From positions 95,728,001 to 95,792,000 of the forward strand of contig OZ231126.1 in assembly GCA_965153355.1 (NCBI GenBank): a stretch of 64,000 nt of DNA. The letters are read 5' to 3'. The position numbers and the translations under genes are program-made. Below are positions 1 to 9,129 of the stretch, piece after piece. The DNA is from Flaccisagitta enflata. Its lineage: Eukaryota > Chaetognatha > Sagittoidea > Aphragmophora. Every line of letters starts with the position of its first letter. Position 1 is the stretch's first letter. The notes beneath the pieces were generated by a model. It saw nothing but the letters and a program-made list of their open reading frames with translations, searched no databases and was not told the DNA's origin.

Positions 1-745
1 ATCATCTGTAGACTACCAAGCTTCTTCAGTCAATCATCCGTTGACAACATCTACAGACCGCCAAGCTTACTCTGTCGACCGTCAGTCATCATCTGCAGAC
101 CCTCAAGAATCATCTGACGATCGCCCGTCGTCATCTGAAGACATCCACGTCTCTTCGTTTCATCTTCAGTCGTTATCTGAAGACCACCAAGTATCGTCTG
201 TGAATGAACAAGCCTTCACCTTCGATCGTCGATCGTTATCTGTAGACTGCCAAGCCTCCGTCAGTCATCTGTTGACATCATCTACAGACTACCAAGCTTC
301 CTCTATCGATCGTCGAACATCTGCAGACCGCCGAAATTCATCTGCAGTCTATCAAGATTCATCTGCAGACTACCAAGATTCATCTGCAGACGGCAAGGAT
401 CCATCTGACGGCAGTCCGTCGTCATCTGGAAACTACAAAGCCTCTCCTTTTCTCCCTTTTTTCCGAGGGACCACTCGTCGGGAACTTTGCGACGAGAAGA
501 CTTACGCGAGGGCAAAAAAGCGAAAGAAGAAGAGATTTTTTCCCTCTCAACTTTTCTACGCCAGAAAAGAAAAGAAAAAGCCGCGTCTTCGACGTTACGA
601 TTTCGAGTCCAGGAGGAGGAAAAGAAGAAAGAAAAGAATTCTCCGTCTCCACTCGAAAAACAATTACGACTCTACGGGCCATCCTTACGACTCTACGGGC
701 CATCCTTACGACTCTACGGGCCATCCTTACGCTTCTACGGGCCAC
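1..745. repeat. 21-bp minisatellite with heptad coding pattern
   Basis: A degenerate 21-bp tandem repeat, TCATCTGCAGACTACCAAG-like, fills about 1-440. A second 21-bp unit (four copies, reading Tyr-Asp-Ser-Thr-Gly-His-Pro) lies at about 664-745. Because 21 is a multiple of three, a frame stays open through the array and reads as Ser-Ser-x-Asp-x-Gln heptads. Confidence 0.75.
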
Positions 746-988
746 GATATTCTCGGCAGCTACGCTAAGATATTCTTGGCCGCTACGCTACGATATTCTC
801 GGCCGCTACCCCACAAGATTCACGGCCGCCACCCCACAAGATTCCCGGCCGCCACCCCACAAGATTCCCGGCCGCCACCCCACAAGATTCCCGGCCGCCA
901 CCCCAAGCCTTTTCCCGCGACAACGATGTCACGGGCCTTCCGATTCCGTTACCGACACTACGTCATCTTGAAGAAAAAAGAAAAGTGA
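41..988 (+). CDS. Low-complexity open frame over minisatellites; gene status doubtful
   Basis: An uninterrupted 315-residue frame. Residues 1-140 are Ser/Asp/Gln heptads from the 21-bp repeat, the middle is Lys/Arg-rich, and the end comes from a second 21-bp repeat and a 23-bp repeat (about 800-905). I recognise no family and no conserved domain. No promoter or splice signal stands out at either end. The frame may be open only because 21 is divisible by three; the 23-bp part changes peptide with every copy. It could equally be an exon of a Ser-rich secreted or structural protein cut off by the window edge. I favour repeat over gene. Confidence 0.2.
   Translation: MTTSTDRQAYSVDRQSSSADPQESSDDRPSSSEDIHVSSFHLQSLSEDHQVSSVNEQAFTFDRRSLSVDCQASVSHLLTSSTDYQASSIDRRTSADRRNSSAVYQDSSADYQDSSADGKDPSDGSPSSSGNYKASPFLPFFRGTTRRELCDEKTYARAKKRKKKRFFPSQLFYARKEKKKPRLRRYDFESRRRKRRKKRILRLHSKNNYDSTGHPYDSTGHPYDSTGHPYASTGHDILGSYAKIFLAATLRYSRPLPHKIHGRHPTRFPAATPQDSRPPPHKIPGRHPKPFPATTMSRAFRFRYRHYVILKKKEK
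795..905. repeat. 23-bp tandem repeat, about 4 copies
   Basis: GC-rich units built from CGGCCGCCACCCCACAAG plus ATTCC are repeated with few changes. The period is not a multiple of three, so each copy reads a different peptide in a fixed frame. Confidence 0.8.
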
Positions 989-989
989 G

Positions 990-2026
990 AAATGAGTTCA
1001 ATGTTTATCTTCGGCAGCTTCGCTCAAGTCGACGAGGAGAAAACGCCGTTTTTGTGATAACATTTTGATTGTTGCTCTTAATACTCTCACTCTTTTTAGC
1101 TCTTTCTTGTCAGTTAGTTCATGCTCTCATTGATTTTGCATTTATTCTTCGAATTTGCCGACGATAAAAGTGCGTCAAGTCTCAATGAAAGTTGCTCTAG
1201 TGATAACAGAGCCCGCCTTCTATGATAAGAAATATGGCTTCAGTGATAAGCCTCAATGATACGATATAATTCGACGCTCCTGCACGATGCTCTAGAACGA
1301 GTTTACGCGTCGACGATTATTCTCTGCACCTCCGCTCCTACTGACTTTTCCTCCTCTCTCCAACTGCAACTCGCCGTCGAGCAATGGTTCTTTGGGTTAG
1401 ATTTACATGGAATGAAGGACGTGGGGGGTGGGAGGGGAAAAAGTTATCAGCGTTAACAATTACATTGCGATTTACGACGCTTACTTTTTCCGATTTAAGT
1501 TTCAAGCTTTTTCTTTGCATCTACTACACAATGCAGTTAGAGGTGCTTTAATTTTTACGTTCATGAATATTCAACGATCATTTTGAGGCTCAAGAGAATA
1601 TCATTTTGAATGTAATTTTCATTTTTCCATGAGACGATTCAGAGTAATTTTCTATTGTTGATTTGCGCATCAACAACCACCTTGAAGTTAATGATGATTG
1701 TAAGCTTTTTCTTACGTTCATGAAAATAAGCAAGTTAAGATTTCATGTACATTTACTCTTGTTGACATAGAATTTGCGTCAACAGCTACCCCACGTTTAC
1801 GATGCTTACACTCATCTTTTCCTTGTTGACAAAGTTTGAGTCAACAACTACATTTAAGTTTAAGATTTTGATTTGAGTAATTCTCTTTTGTTTGAGAACG
1901 GAATTTTCCCCTCTTTGAAATCGTGACTGCCCCAATCTTTCCCTCACGATCTTTTCACATTAAAGTAGGATGGGTAATTAATTCTCCGAAACATTTGATA
2001 AGATAAAGAGGATTATTTCAGGCATT
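990..2026. other. Unassigned AT-rich sequence
   Basis: No gene recognised. The phrase GTTGAC followed by a form of GCATCAACA recurs loosely about every 100 bp between 1650 and 1850, which suggests an old degenerate repeat. Open frames here are short and look random. Confidence 0.4.
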
Positions 2027-2030
2027 GTGA

Positions 2031-2675
2031 TGCTCTACCTTTCAAGTTTGGCCTTTTGCTTTCATGCTTTCAAGTTTGGCCTTTTGCTTTCACGCTTTCA
2101 AGTTTGGCCTTTTGCTTTCATGCTTTCAAGTTTGGCCTTTTGCTTTCACGCTTTCAAGTTTGGCCTTTTGCTTTCATGCTTTCAAGTTTGGCCTTTTGCT
2201 TTCATGCTTTCAAGTTTGGCCTTTTGCTTTCATGCTTTCAAGTTTGGCCTTTTGCTTTCATGCTTTCAAGTTTGGCCTTTTGCTATCATGCTTTCAAGTT
2301 TGGCCTTTTGCTTTCATGCTTTCAAGTTTGGCCTTTTGCTTTCATGCTTTCAAGTTTGGCCTTTTGCTTTCATGCTTTCAAGTTTGGCCTTTTGCTTTCA
2401 TGCTTTCAAGTTTGGCCTTTTGCTTTCATGCTTTCAAGTTTGGCCTTTTGCTTTCATGCTTTCAAGTTTGGCCTTTTGCTTTCATGCTTTCAAGTTTGGC
2501 CTTTTGCTTTCATGCTTTCAAGTTTGGCCTTTGGCTTTCATGCTTTCAAGTTTGACCTTTGGCTTTCACGCTTTCAAGTTTGGCCTTTGGCTTTCACGCT
2601 TTCAAGTTTGACCTTTGGCTTTCACGCTTTCAAGTTTGGCCTTTGGCTTTCATGCTTTCAAGCTTGGGCTTACGA
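2031..2675. repeat. 28-bp tandem repeat, about 22 copies
   Basis: A very homogeneous array of the 28-bp unit TTTCAAGTTTGGCCTTTTGC + TTTCATGC. The 3' few copies change TTTTGC to TTTGGC. As 28 leaves remainder 1 on division by 3, the three forward frames all encode the same 28-residue hydrophobic peptide repeat in different phase, and none contains a stop. This explains several long overlapping frames here; I do not regard them as genes. Confidence 0.95.
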
Positions 2676-3289
2676 TTTCTCATGCTTGCGCTTACGATTT
2701 CTCATGCTTGCGCTTACGATTTTGCTGGACATGTTTTACAGTCCAGGTGGGGGGTGTGCGGGCTCGCGTGAGCAAGCACTGTTCATTTGTTTTAAGACCT
2801 TACTTTGCCTCTAAAACTTACCCTTTTAGCAACGCCCTCTATTAGTAGTTCGCCGCTTCGAATCGAACGGAAACTGAGCTGGGATTGATGGTACATGCCA
2901 AGAGAATTTCTTTATAAGAGCGTTTACCTGCTGTTTAGTCCATTCGCTCATCTTTATTCCTTCGCTCTCATTGTTTATTCGCGATTAGGAGTAAATAAGC
3001 CTACTAATGTTACTCTTTTTCCATCCTTTGCAGATTAATGATGAATTGATTAGCATTACTTACCCTCTGGTTCCCTGAATGCCGAAATGAGTTGAAGTTT
3101 CAGGTACTAAGCCTTGTAAAGATGTAAATTGGTGTACTAATGCTGATTGCTAATTATTGCTGCTCATTGCCTAATTTACTAATGATTACTAATGATTGCT
3201 AATAAATTATTTTAGACCGTTAATTGCATCGTCACTACTACTCCGGTTAGTAAGAAAGGGAGCGAGCGGGCACAGTCCCCTTCTTACTT
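2676..3289. other. Unassigned spacer
   Basis: Two copies of a CTCATGCTTGCGCTTACGATTT phrase occur at about 2680-2720, and TACTAATG-rich AT sequence at 3110-3220. Nothing coding recognised. Confidence 0.4.
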
Positions 3290-4052
3290 TTTTGTCCATA
3301 ACGTCCTTTTTTAAGACATTTTAATTCAGTATATCAATTCATATCATTTCAAGTCATTTTAAGTCATTTTAAGTTATTTTAAGTCAATGTAAGTCATTTC
3401 AGTCACTTAAGGCATTTTGATAATTTCAGGTCAATTCAAGTCAATTTAGGCTTTTTGAAGTCAATTTAAGTCTTTTTAGGTCATTTTAAGTCATTTTAAG
3501 TCATTCTAAGTCATTTAAATTCAATGAAGGTCAATTTAAGTCACTTAGTCATTTTAGTCATTTGAAGTCATATTAAGTTGATTTGACTCAATTTGAGTCA
3601 ATTAAAATTATTCTAAGTCAATTTTAGTCAATTCAAGTCATTTAGGTCATTGTGGTCATTTTAGTCATTTGGTCATTATAGTCTAGTAAGTCATGTTAAG
3701 TCATTATTGGTTGTTATAGGTTATTACGTAATCAAAGGTAACCAAAGGTCATTATGCAGTTATAGGTAAATATAGGCAATCATAGGGTATTATAGGTAAT
3801 AATTGGTTCTTATAGGTCCATATCTAATCATAAGTAATTTTAGGTCATTAGATTAATTAAAGGTAATGATAGATAATTATTGGAAATCATAATCATTTTA
3901 AAGGGAATTATCAGTTATTATAGGTACAAGTATTTATAACTCACTGTAGGAAATTATAGGTTTTGTAATCATAGGTAATTATTGGTGATTATAGGTGATC
4001 AAGTAATAATGTAAGTCCCGCACGCGACTTATAGGTGTTGGCCTTGTTTATG
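3290..4052 (+). repeat. Family A element with degenerate AAGTCATTTT array
   Basis: A loose 10-bp array (AAGTCATTTT and variants, decaying to ATTATAGGTA-like units) runs to about 4010. It ends in the family A 3' block: arm CGCACGCGACT followed by the tail TATAGGTGTTGGCCTTGTTT. The 5' block is not recognisable, so this copy is truncated or has diverged at its left end. Confidence 0.7.
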
Positions 4053-4610
4053 TCCCCTGTACTAATATCTGTGAGGTGTCCACAATTTGTTTTATTTTTG
4101 AAACTTTTTGCAACCGGAAATCCTGGCCGGATAAGAAGAATTTTTTCTCCCCCATACTTTACCCTTACGTCTGTGTATTTTCTAGGCTCCAATAAGTAAA
4201 AGTGTAGTGGCCAGATATTGTCTACATATTAATAAAAGTACGTGTTGCCCTTGTTTTTCCTGCTCGAAATTTTTCTCTTGCCGTATTTAGCATTATTGTT
4301 TGAAAAGTTCCCTCCTTTTTTTCCATTTCTCTATTATTAATGACAGATGCTCGTTAGTTTTGGCGCGTATTTGTCTAAAAAGCAACTGTGTTAATTTGTT
4401 TGCCTACAGTGCTCTTATGCTTTGGCCGTATTTTGTTTTTCGCGGGGATATCACTTTGCTGGGCCTTAAACAGGGAGTGCAAACAAACACCAGTGTGATA
4501 TTTGTTTTGAAAAAGAAACCAGCGATGTCATAGACGCGGAGTCATAATCGTTTTGTTAAAGCCATATGGCAATAGTGTAATGCCCAAGCGATATTGTTTT
4601 CTAGTAAAAA
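4053..4610. other. Unassigned spacer
   Basis: AT-rich with short random-looking open frames on both strands. No domain, splice pattern or repeat recognised. Confidence 0.4.
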
Positions 4611-4617
4611 AAGACGC

Positions 4618-4985
4618 TTCTTTTTTTGTCGCGTGCACGCGACTCTACAATCCGCTTTGTCGGTCCGTTGGTCCGTCGGTCCGTCCGTCCGTCACACTTT
4701 ACTTTTTTTTACTATAACGTCAACTCTTAGGTCATTTCAAGTCATTTTAAGTCATTTATTGCTATTCTAAGTCATTCTGAGTCAGTCTAAGTCATTTTAA
4801 GTCATTTTAAGTTATTTTAAGTTATTTTAAGTTATTTTTGGGTTTTTGGTTTTTTAGTCATTTTAAGTCAATTTTGGTCATTTTAGGTCATTCTAAGTCA
4901 TTGAAAGTCTTTCTAAGTCATTCTAAGTCATTCTTTGTCTGTAAGTCTCGCACGCGACTTATAGGTGTTGGCCTTGTTTGTTTGA
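4618..4985 (+). mobile_element. Family A element, complete copy
   Basis: The 5' block carries the perfect 16-bp palindrome GTCGCGTGCACGCGAC, then CTCTACAATCCGCTTTGTCG, then a CCGT-rich tract, then CACACTTTACTTTTT. The core is a degenerate AAGTCATTTT array. It closes with the 3' arm GCACGCGACT and the tail TATAGGTGTTGGCCTTGTTT. The arms AGTCGCG and CGCGACT are inverted with respect to each other. No coding capacity. It ends about 60 bp before the start codon of the first RING gene. Confidence 0.8.
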
Positions 4986-5043
4986 ACAGGCACTGAGCGG
5001 CTAAATTAAAATCATTGATATATCGGACACTTAAAATCCAGAA

Positions 5044-6035
5044 ATGTCAAGGAACGAAACCGAGTTACTACTTGTTAACAGGATGCAGCGTCGCTTGCTC
5101 CTTTGTGGGACAATGGATAGGCCTTGGCGGGACTGGTTCATCATTACCATTGCTGAAAGGGAGCGTCTGTTAAGCGAATATAGATGCCCGCTTTGTGACT
5201 CGGGTCCTGTAAATGCTTTTATTTGTCCAGAGTGTGACAAATACTTCTGCCAGGATTGTCTCAAAGGCGCTTACGAGGGGAATGTCAATTCTTGCCCGCA
5301 TTGCAGGTAATCTCGTAAGGTTGTTCACTCTCATAACTGTGAGTGTTTTTGGTATAACATTTATATTTCATGTGCAGATGGTAGAAGGATTTACAAATGC
5401 CCAAATTCTAAGAACGAGAGTAGGTTCTGTCCATGCATATAATGTTTTGATCATAGCAATGGAATTAGAATTGGTGGTTATTAACGCCCCTCCTTCGCGG
5501 ACCCAAATCAACTGTTCAGATTTTTTATTGCAGGTTGCCCGTTGATCTCGAAAGATTTGACGAATGCGACTCGGTGACCCCATTTGTGAAGTCTTTAAGA
5601 GAAGCCAAGGCAGTCACCGTGTGCCCACTCCATGCGTCGAACCTCGTGAACATCATTTGCGTCTTTTGTAAAGACTGCTCCAAGTCAGCGTGCAGGCTTT
5701 GCTGGATGTGAGTTAAAACTCAATCACTTTTCTTTTCTTCTCTGAATATCAGTAATTAGTCACGGCCACGCGACTGTATACCTTGCCATGTGAGTCCGTA
5801 CGTCCGTCCGTTCCTCACATTTTTGAATGTCGAGCAGTATTTGCACTACTGCTCCTGCCCATGCGTCCGCGACTGGATTGCCGTGTATCCGGCCTTGTTT
5901 TGTTGGTTAATGAAGTAAGTGTTCGATTGACTTCACAGAGATGATCACAGCGGCCACTTAGTCGTTCCCGTGGAGATGGTCAACGAAGGCGCAGAAAATG
6001 ACAATGACGAAGTGGAACCCGAACCAGATAGATAA
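5044..6035 (+). CDS. RING-like/B-box small protein, copy 1
   Basis: Predicted exons 5044-5306, 5534-5707 and 5939-6035 give 177 residues with both junctions in phase 2. Exon 1 ends TTGCAG|GTAATC and exon 2 ends GGAT|GTGAGT; acceptors are ATTGCAG and TTCACAG. Exon 1 encodes a RING-like knot, Cys-x2-Cys-x9-Cys-x2-Cys-x4-Cys-x2-Cys-x11-Cys-x2-Cys, all cysteine where classical RINGs have a histidine. Exons 2-3 encode a B-box-like motif (CPLH, then CVFC, CRLC and a final His pair). The tail is acidic and ends EVEPEPDR. RING plus B-box is the core of TRIM-type E3 ubiquitin ligases, so a ubiquitin-ligase or adaptor role is an inference; no coiled coil or SPRY domain is seen. Two close paralogs follow on the same strand. 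Intron 2 contains a family A element. Confidence 0.72.
5757..5925 (+). mobile_element. Short family A element inside an intron
   Basis: A copy of about 170 bp in intron 2 of the first RING gene. It has the degenerate 5' block (CACGGCCACGCGACTGTA), a CCGTCCGT tract, CTGCTCCTGCCCATGCG, the arm CCGCGACT and the tail ATTGCCGTGTATCCGGCCTT. The gene's splice sites lie outside it, so it should leave the reading frame intact. Confidence 0.8.
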
Positions 6036-6240
6036 ACGTGCCATTCAACGCCTTCATCGCCACCAGCGCCGTCGTTGCCATGTTCGACGCCATGCTGTAA
6101 ACGTGCTTGGGGAACGATGGAATGGATTGAAGCGCTGAAGGCGCTGAAGGCGCTGAAGGCGTAACAAACTGATCGTTTTTCATGTTTTCATTACCCGTAT
6201 TTGTCAGTATGTCATTCCAGTGTTTTGAAATGTGACATAT
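6036..6240 (+). other. 3' region of RING copy 1, homologous to that of copy 3
   Basis: The sequence from about 6040 to 6240 aligns with 8940-9200 behind RING copy 3: shared AACGCCTTCATCGCCA, AACGATGGAATGGATT, AACTGATCGTTTTT and TATTTGTCAGTAT blocks. It includes a 9-bp repeat GCGCTGAAG (three copies). The duplication unit therefore included the 3' flank. Confidence 0.7.
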
Positions 6241-6270
6241 TTCCTGTCACATCTTCTTTGCTGTGTTATG

Positions 6271-6385
6271 CTTCAACGTTATCTGCCCGCCGGACGCAGC
6301 TACGGTCCAGTGGACCCTAGTGGCGTCCGGCGGGTAAGAAGAGGGTCGAGCCGAATATAATAATTATAATCTGCACCACCTTTTA
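6271..6385 (+). promoter_or_regulatory. Hairpin plus TATA-like block, copy 1 (before RING copy 2)
   Basis: Perfect 12-bp inverted repeat CCCGCCGGACGC (6286-6297) and GCGTCCGGCGGG (6323-6334) around a 25-nt loop that holds a second inverted repeat GGTCC-AGT-GGACC. It is followed by GAGGGTCGAGC and a TATA-like GAATATAATAATTATA. The RING copy 2 start codon lies about 125 bp beyond the TATA-like tract. A nearly identical block precedes the dUTPase. A promoter role is inferred from position and repetition. Confidence 0.55.
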
Positions 6386-6490
6386 ATTTTTTCATGCTTC
6401 TTTTGGTCATCTCTAAACAACAAGTGATATATTTTGTGTTTCCCAGGCACAATTACGTAAATGACTTAAAAACAGAAATGGCTATGTTTA

Positions 6491-7220
6491 ATGACGAGAA
6501 AGCGCATAGAGGAGGCCGAAAAGGAGTTTTGCTGCGGCATTTGTCTGTTGCTGCCAACTGACCCACACTTATGCAGGGAATGCGTCCAAACGTACTGCTA
6601 CGGCTGTGTCGTGACCTTGATGGTCATGTACGGCCACGAGCGGTGTCCATATTGCAGGTACTATATGTTATACCAATGATTGTTGTTATAGGAAAAGAAT
6701 TAGTCATGAGATATTGCTGAATCGTTTCCACTAGTTTTCTCATATTTGACGCCCCTAGGGGAAACTAGCAGATTGCCGCAATAGTTTTGACATATGGCAT
6801 TATCATGCGCAGGTCGGAGGTTTCCCTGGAATCGTTTATACGCGCTCCATTCATGATCCCCCTGATTGAGGTTTTCAAGGCAGTGAAGCCAGCCTGCGCA
6901 AGCCATAACGTCCAACCGCTGTCGATGTATTGCAAGGACTGCGAGGAAGAGGGTTGCGACGAAGTAAGTCCTGTTTTGTTTTGTTGTAGAGGAGAGGTAT
7001 GAATACATTCCTAGTTTAAGATATGTTCTTGTTGCCTTGTCAGTGTAATTTGTGGTATTTTCACTTGACATCGTTTTGTAATTGATGTTTCCTCTCATCG
7101 CGTTTACAGCGCGCATCATGTTGGACATCAGGTAGTTCCACTTGCACCCGTGGCGGTCAGTGGCGATGCTGCCAGCCTCGCCATCATTGCCGTCAACGGT
7201 CTCCGGAAGCGATGAACTAG
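6491..7220 (+). CDS. RING-like/B-box small protein, copy 2 (probable frame damage in exon 3)
   Basis: Predicted exons 6491-6657, 6813-6963 and 7110-7220 (142 residues if used as written). The ATG at 6491 was chosen because the ATG at 6478 is out of frame; an acceptor-like TTTCCCAG near 6440 leaves open an upstream exon. Exon 1 keeps the eight-cysteine RING-like pattern (CGIC, CREC, CYGC, CPYC). Exon 2 holds the B-box first half (CASH, CKDC, GCDE). Relative to copies 1 and 3 its end lacks about 8 nt, removing the Cys-Trp pair and changing the junction from phase 2 to phase 0. Exon 3 is then read in a frame giving a Cys/Arg-rich tail, while the frame matching the paralogs (HHVGHQVVPL) is left out of register. 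It may be a degrading copy or a functional variant with a new tail. Confidence 0.6.
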
Positions 7221-7450
7221 ATTGAAAATTTTGGAACACTAACGAGATTAGCCAAAGCATTTTCATCCCCTGCCACGTTAAACTTTGCAGTATGTCATTG
7301 GGCCGTTATTGTACTGATAGTTGCATTGTTAACAACTATCGCGCCAAAGAATGTATTACTTAGAAACAGTTCTAGCATATATTCCCACAGTTCTAGTATA
7401 TCTGTGACCAGTTGTATTGTTATTGATTTTTTTGCAGTCTTACTTTATGC

Positions 7451-7565
7451 TTAAACGTTATCTGCCCGCCGGACGCAGCTACGGTCCAGTGGAACGTAGT
7501 GGCGTCCGGCGGGTGAGAAGAGGGTCGAGCTGAATATAATAATTATAGTCTGCTCCACCTTTTTT
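7451..7565 (+). promoter_or_regulatory. Hairpin plus TATA-like block, copy 2 (before dUTPase)
   Basis: The same 12-bp arms at 7465-7476 and 7502-7513, the same GAGGGTCGAGC and GAATATAATAATTATA. The loop differs: GGACC is changed to GGAAC, but a CTACG/CGTAG pair can now form, so a hairpin is kept despite substitution. The dUTPase ATG lies about 130 bp downstream of the TATA-like tract, close to the spacing at the other copy. Confidence 0.55.
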
Positions 7566-7675
7566 TTGTTTCGCCATTTTTGTTTTTGTCACATCTGTTT
7601 TGCTACACTATACTTCCACATAATCTTAGTTTCCCGCCAGTTATTTCAATTCGCTTTGTGAACTCACCTTCAATC

Positions 7676-8070
7676 ATGGCTGCTCCACCTGTTCAATACG
7701 TCCTTTTGCGGCCGTCGTCCCTGCCCCCAACGCCAAAGTCCGAGGGTGCAGCGGGTTTCCACCTGCACGCCGATTTAGGCGACGGATTAGCTTCGTCCGG
7801 ACAGGTGCTCGATATCCCTCCTGGCGAGAGGGCGTTCATCGGCACGGGCGTCGTTGTCATGCTGCCACCTGGAACCTACGGCCGCGTGGCACCCAGATCT
7901 GGTCTGCCACTCAAATTTGGCGTCAACGTTCTGGGTGGTCTAATCGTTCCCGACTATCGCGGCGAGGTAAAGATCATCCTTGTCAACAACGGTGAAAAAC
8001 CTTAGCTAATTTGGATTCTATTCGCGTTTTATCGATTGGAGCGAGCGGTTTTGGCAGCACAGGGCGTTAA
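7676..8070 (+). pseudogene. Trimeric-type dUTPase, broken before its C-terminal motifs
   Basis: dUTPase hydrolyses dUTP to dUMP and pyrophosphate, keeping uracil out of DNA and supplying dUMP for dTTP synthesis. The ATG at 7676 (ATCATGG context) opens a 109-residue frame ending at 8005. Trimeric-dUTPase motifs are visible: motif 1 (AAGFHLHA), motif 2 (PRSGL), motif 3 with the catalytic-loop aspartate (GLIVPDYRGEV) and the start of the following strand (NNGEKP). The GDRIAQL-type motif is absent. A motif-5-like SGFGSTG (8044-8064, stop 8068-8070) survives in a different frame about 40 nt beyond the stop. Roughly 25 residues are missing compared with the usual 140-150-residue enzyme, so a deletion with frameshift is likely and the enzyme should be inactive. 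No splice pattern that would repair it was found. The upstream hairpin/TATA block is shared with RING copy 2. Confidence 0.75.
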
Positions 8071-8256
8071 ACACGGCGTTTTGCGTCACGAGCTCTCAGC
8101 GTTTCCGCTACATGTTACATTATGACTTTCATGCCGTTTATCTTCCTCGTTTGTTGCGTTATTGGTAGTTTGGAATGTTCGCCCTAAGATTATGGTTTGT
8201 TATCCTTTAGCTTCTTGCATCTGTTTTCGTTTTCTTCAGCAGTTCAGCAGTTCAGC

Positions 8257-8974
8257 ATGTCTGTCTTATGGACGCGAGCTGCACTGGATGACTTTAAGAA
8301 GGAAATTCGCTACGTTATATGTCTCCTGATGCCACAAGACCCTTACCTCTGCGACGTGTGCGTCCACCATTACTGCTACGCTTGCATCTCCACTGCGTAC
8401 GAAATGTACGACATGGATTCCTGTCCACATTGCAGGTATTTTTAATTTTTTGGTTCTTTTGAAATGAAGTTGTGAGGAGCTGTTGCTATATTGTTTATAT
8501 AACTGTATTTTTGTTTTAGAAATTGCTGCACTCTTCACTTATTAAATTTCCTGCCTAGGACGAAGATGGCTCTCAACAATTTCCTTCGCGCTACATTCCT
8601 CAACATCATGATAGACATGTACAAGGAAGCAACACCATCCTGCGATGTCCATGAGCTAAAGGCGCTCTCGATCTTTTGTCGCGACTGTGACAAGGAAGGT
8701 TGCAACGAGTGCTGGATGTAAGTGCATTTTTCTTTTAAAATTTGCTAGGGGTTCCAGGTTTAAGATGTCGGTTGTTTTCTCATGTGTGTCATTTGAGTTT
8801 ATTTCACTTGGTATATTACATTGTGTTGTAATGGATATTTCATCTCATTGTCCTTACAGGAATGATCATCTTGAACACAAGGTGGTTCCGCTGTCTGCCG
8901 TTGAAGAAAGTGGTCGTCGTCCAGCAACGTTGCCATCAACGCCTTCATCGCCATCAGCCCCTTCATCGCCATGA
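8257..8974 (+). CDS. RING-like/B-box small protein, copy 3
   Basis: Predicted exons 8257-8435, 8559-8717 and 8860-8974 give 150 residues, with phase 2 junctions as in copy 1 (TTGCAG|GTATTT, GGAT|GTAAGT; acceptors TGCCTAG and CTTACAG). The RING-like knot has lost its first ligand: Tyr stands where copies 1 and 2 have Cys (YVIC versus CPLC/CGIC); the other seven cysteines remain. The B-box is complete (CDVH, CRDC, CNEC, then DHLEH). The tail is Ser/Pro-rich and ends SAPSSP. Immediately after the B-box another frame (8905-9129) is open and very hydrophobic, as if a membrane anchor had been put out of frame by a small indel. Probable role as for copy 1; activity of the RING is doubtful. Confidence 0.7.
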
Positions 8975-9129
8975 GCGCCTTTATCGCCATCAGCGCCTTC
9001 ATCGGCATCTTCTCCAACCTTGCCATCCTCGCCATCATCTCAGTTGTCGCAATGATCATTGTCGACGTAATCAGCAAACGATGGAATGGATTAAAGCGCT
9101 TGAACAATTGTGAAGCAGTTACGAACTGA
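8905..9129 (+). other. Hydrophobic open frame overlapping the end of RING copy 3
   Basis: A 74-codon frame without its own ATG near the start. It reads repeats of Ala-Phe-Ile-Ala-Ile-Ser and then Ile/Val/Ala-rich sequence (NLAILAIISVVAMIIV), ending with basic SKRWNGLKR. This looks like a transmembrane anchor with a cytosolic positive flank. It would join the B-box if the exon 3 frame were shifted. Copy 2 carries a shorter related stretch (ASLAIIAV) in frame with its own displaced B-box end, which suggests that the ancestor was membrane-anchored. Confidence 0.4.

Noticed and set aside
2027-2814. Repeat protein with transmembrane-like 28-residue units
   Set aside because: The same peptide is read in all three frames of a 28-bp satellite; no flanking coding sequence.
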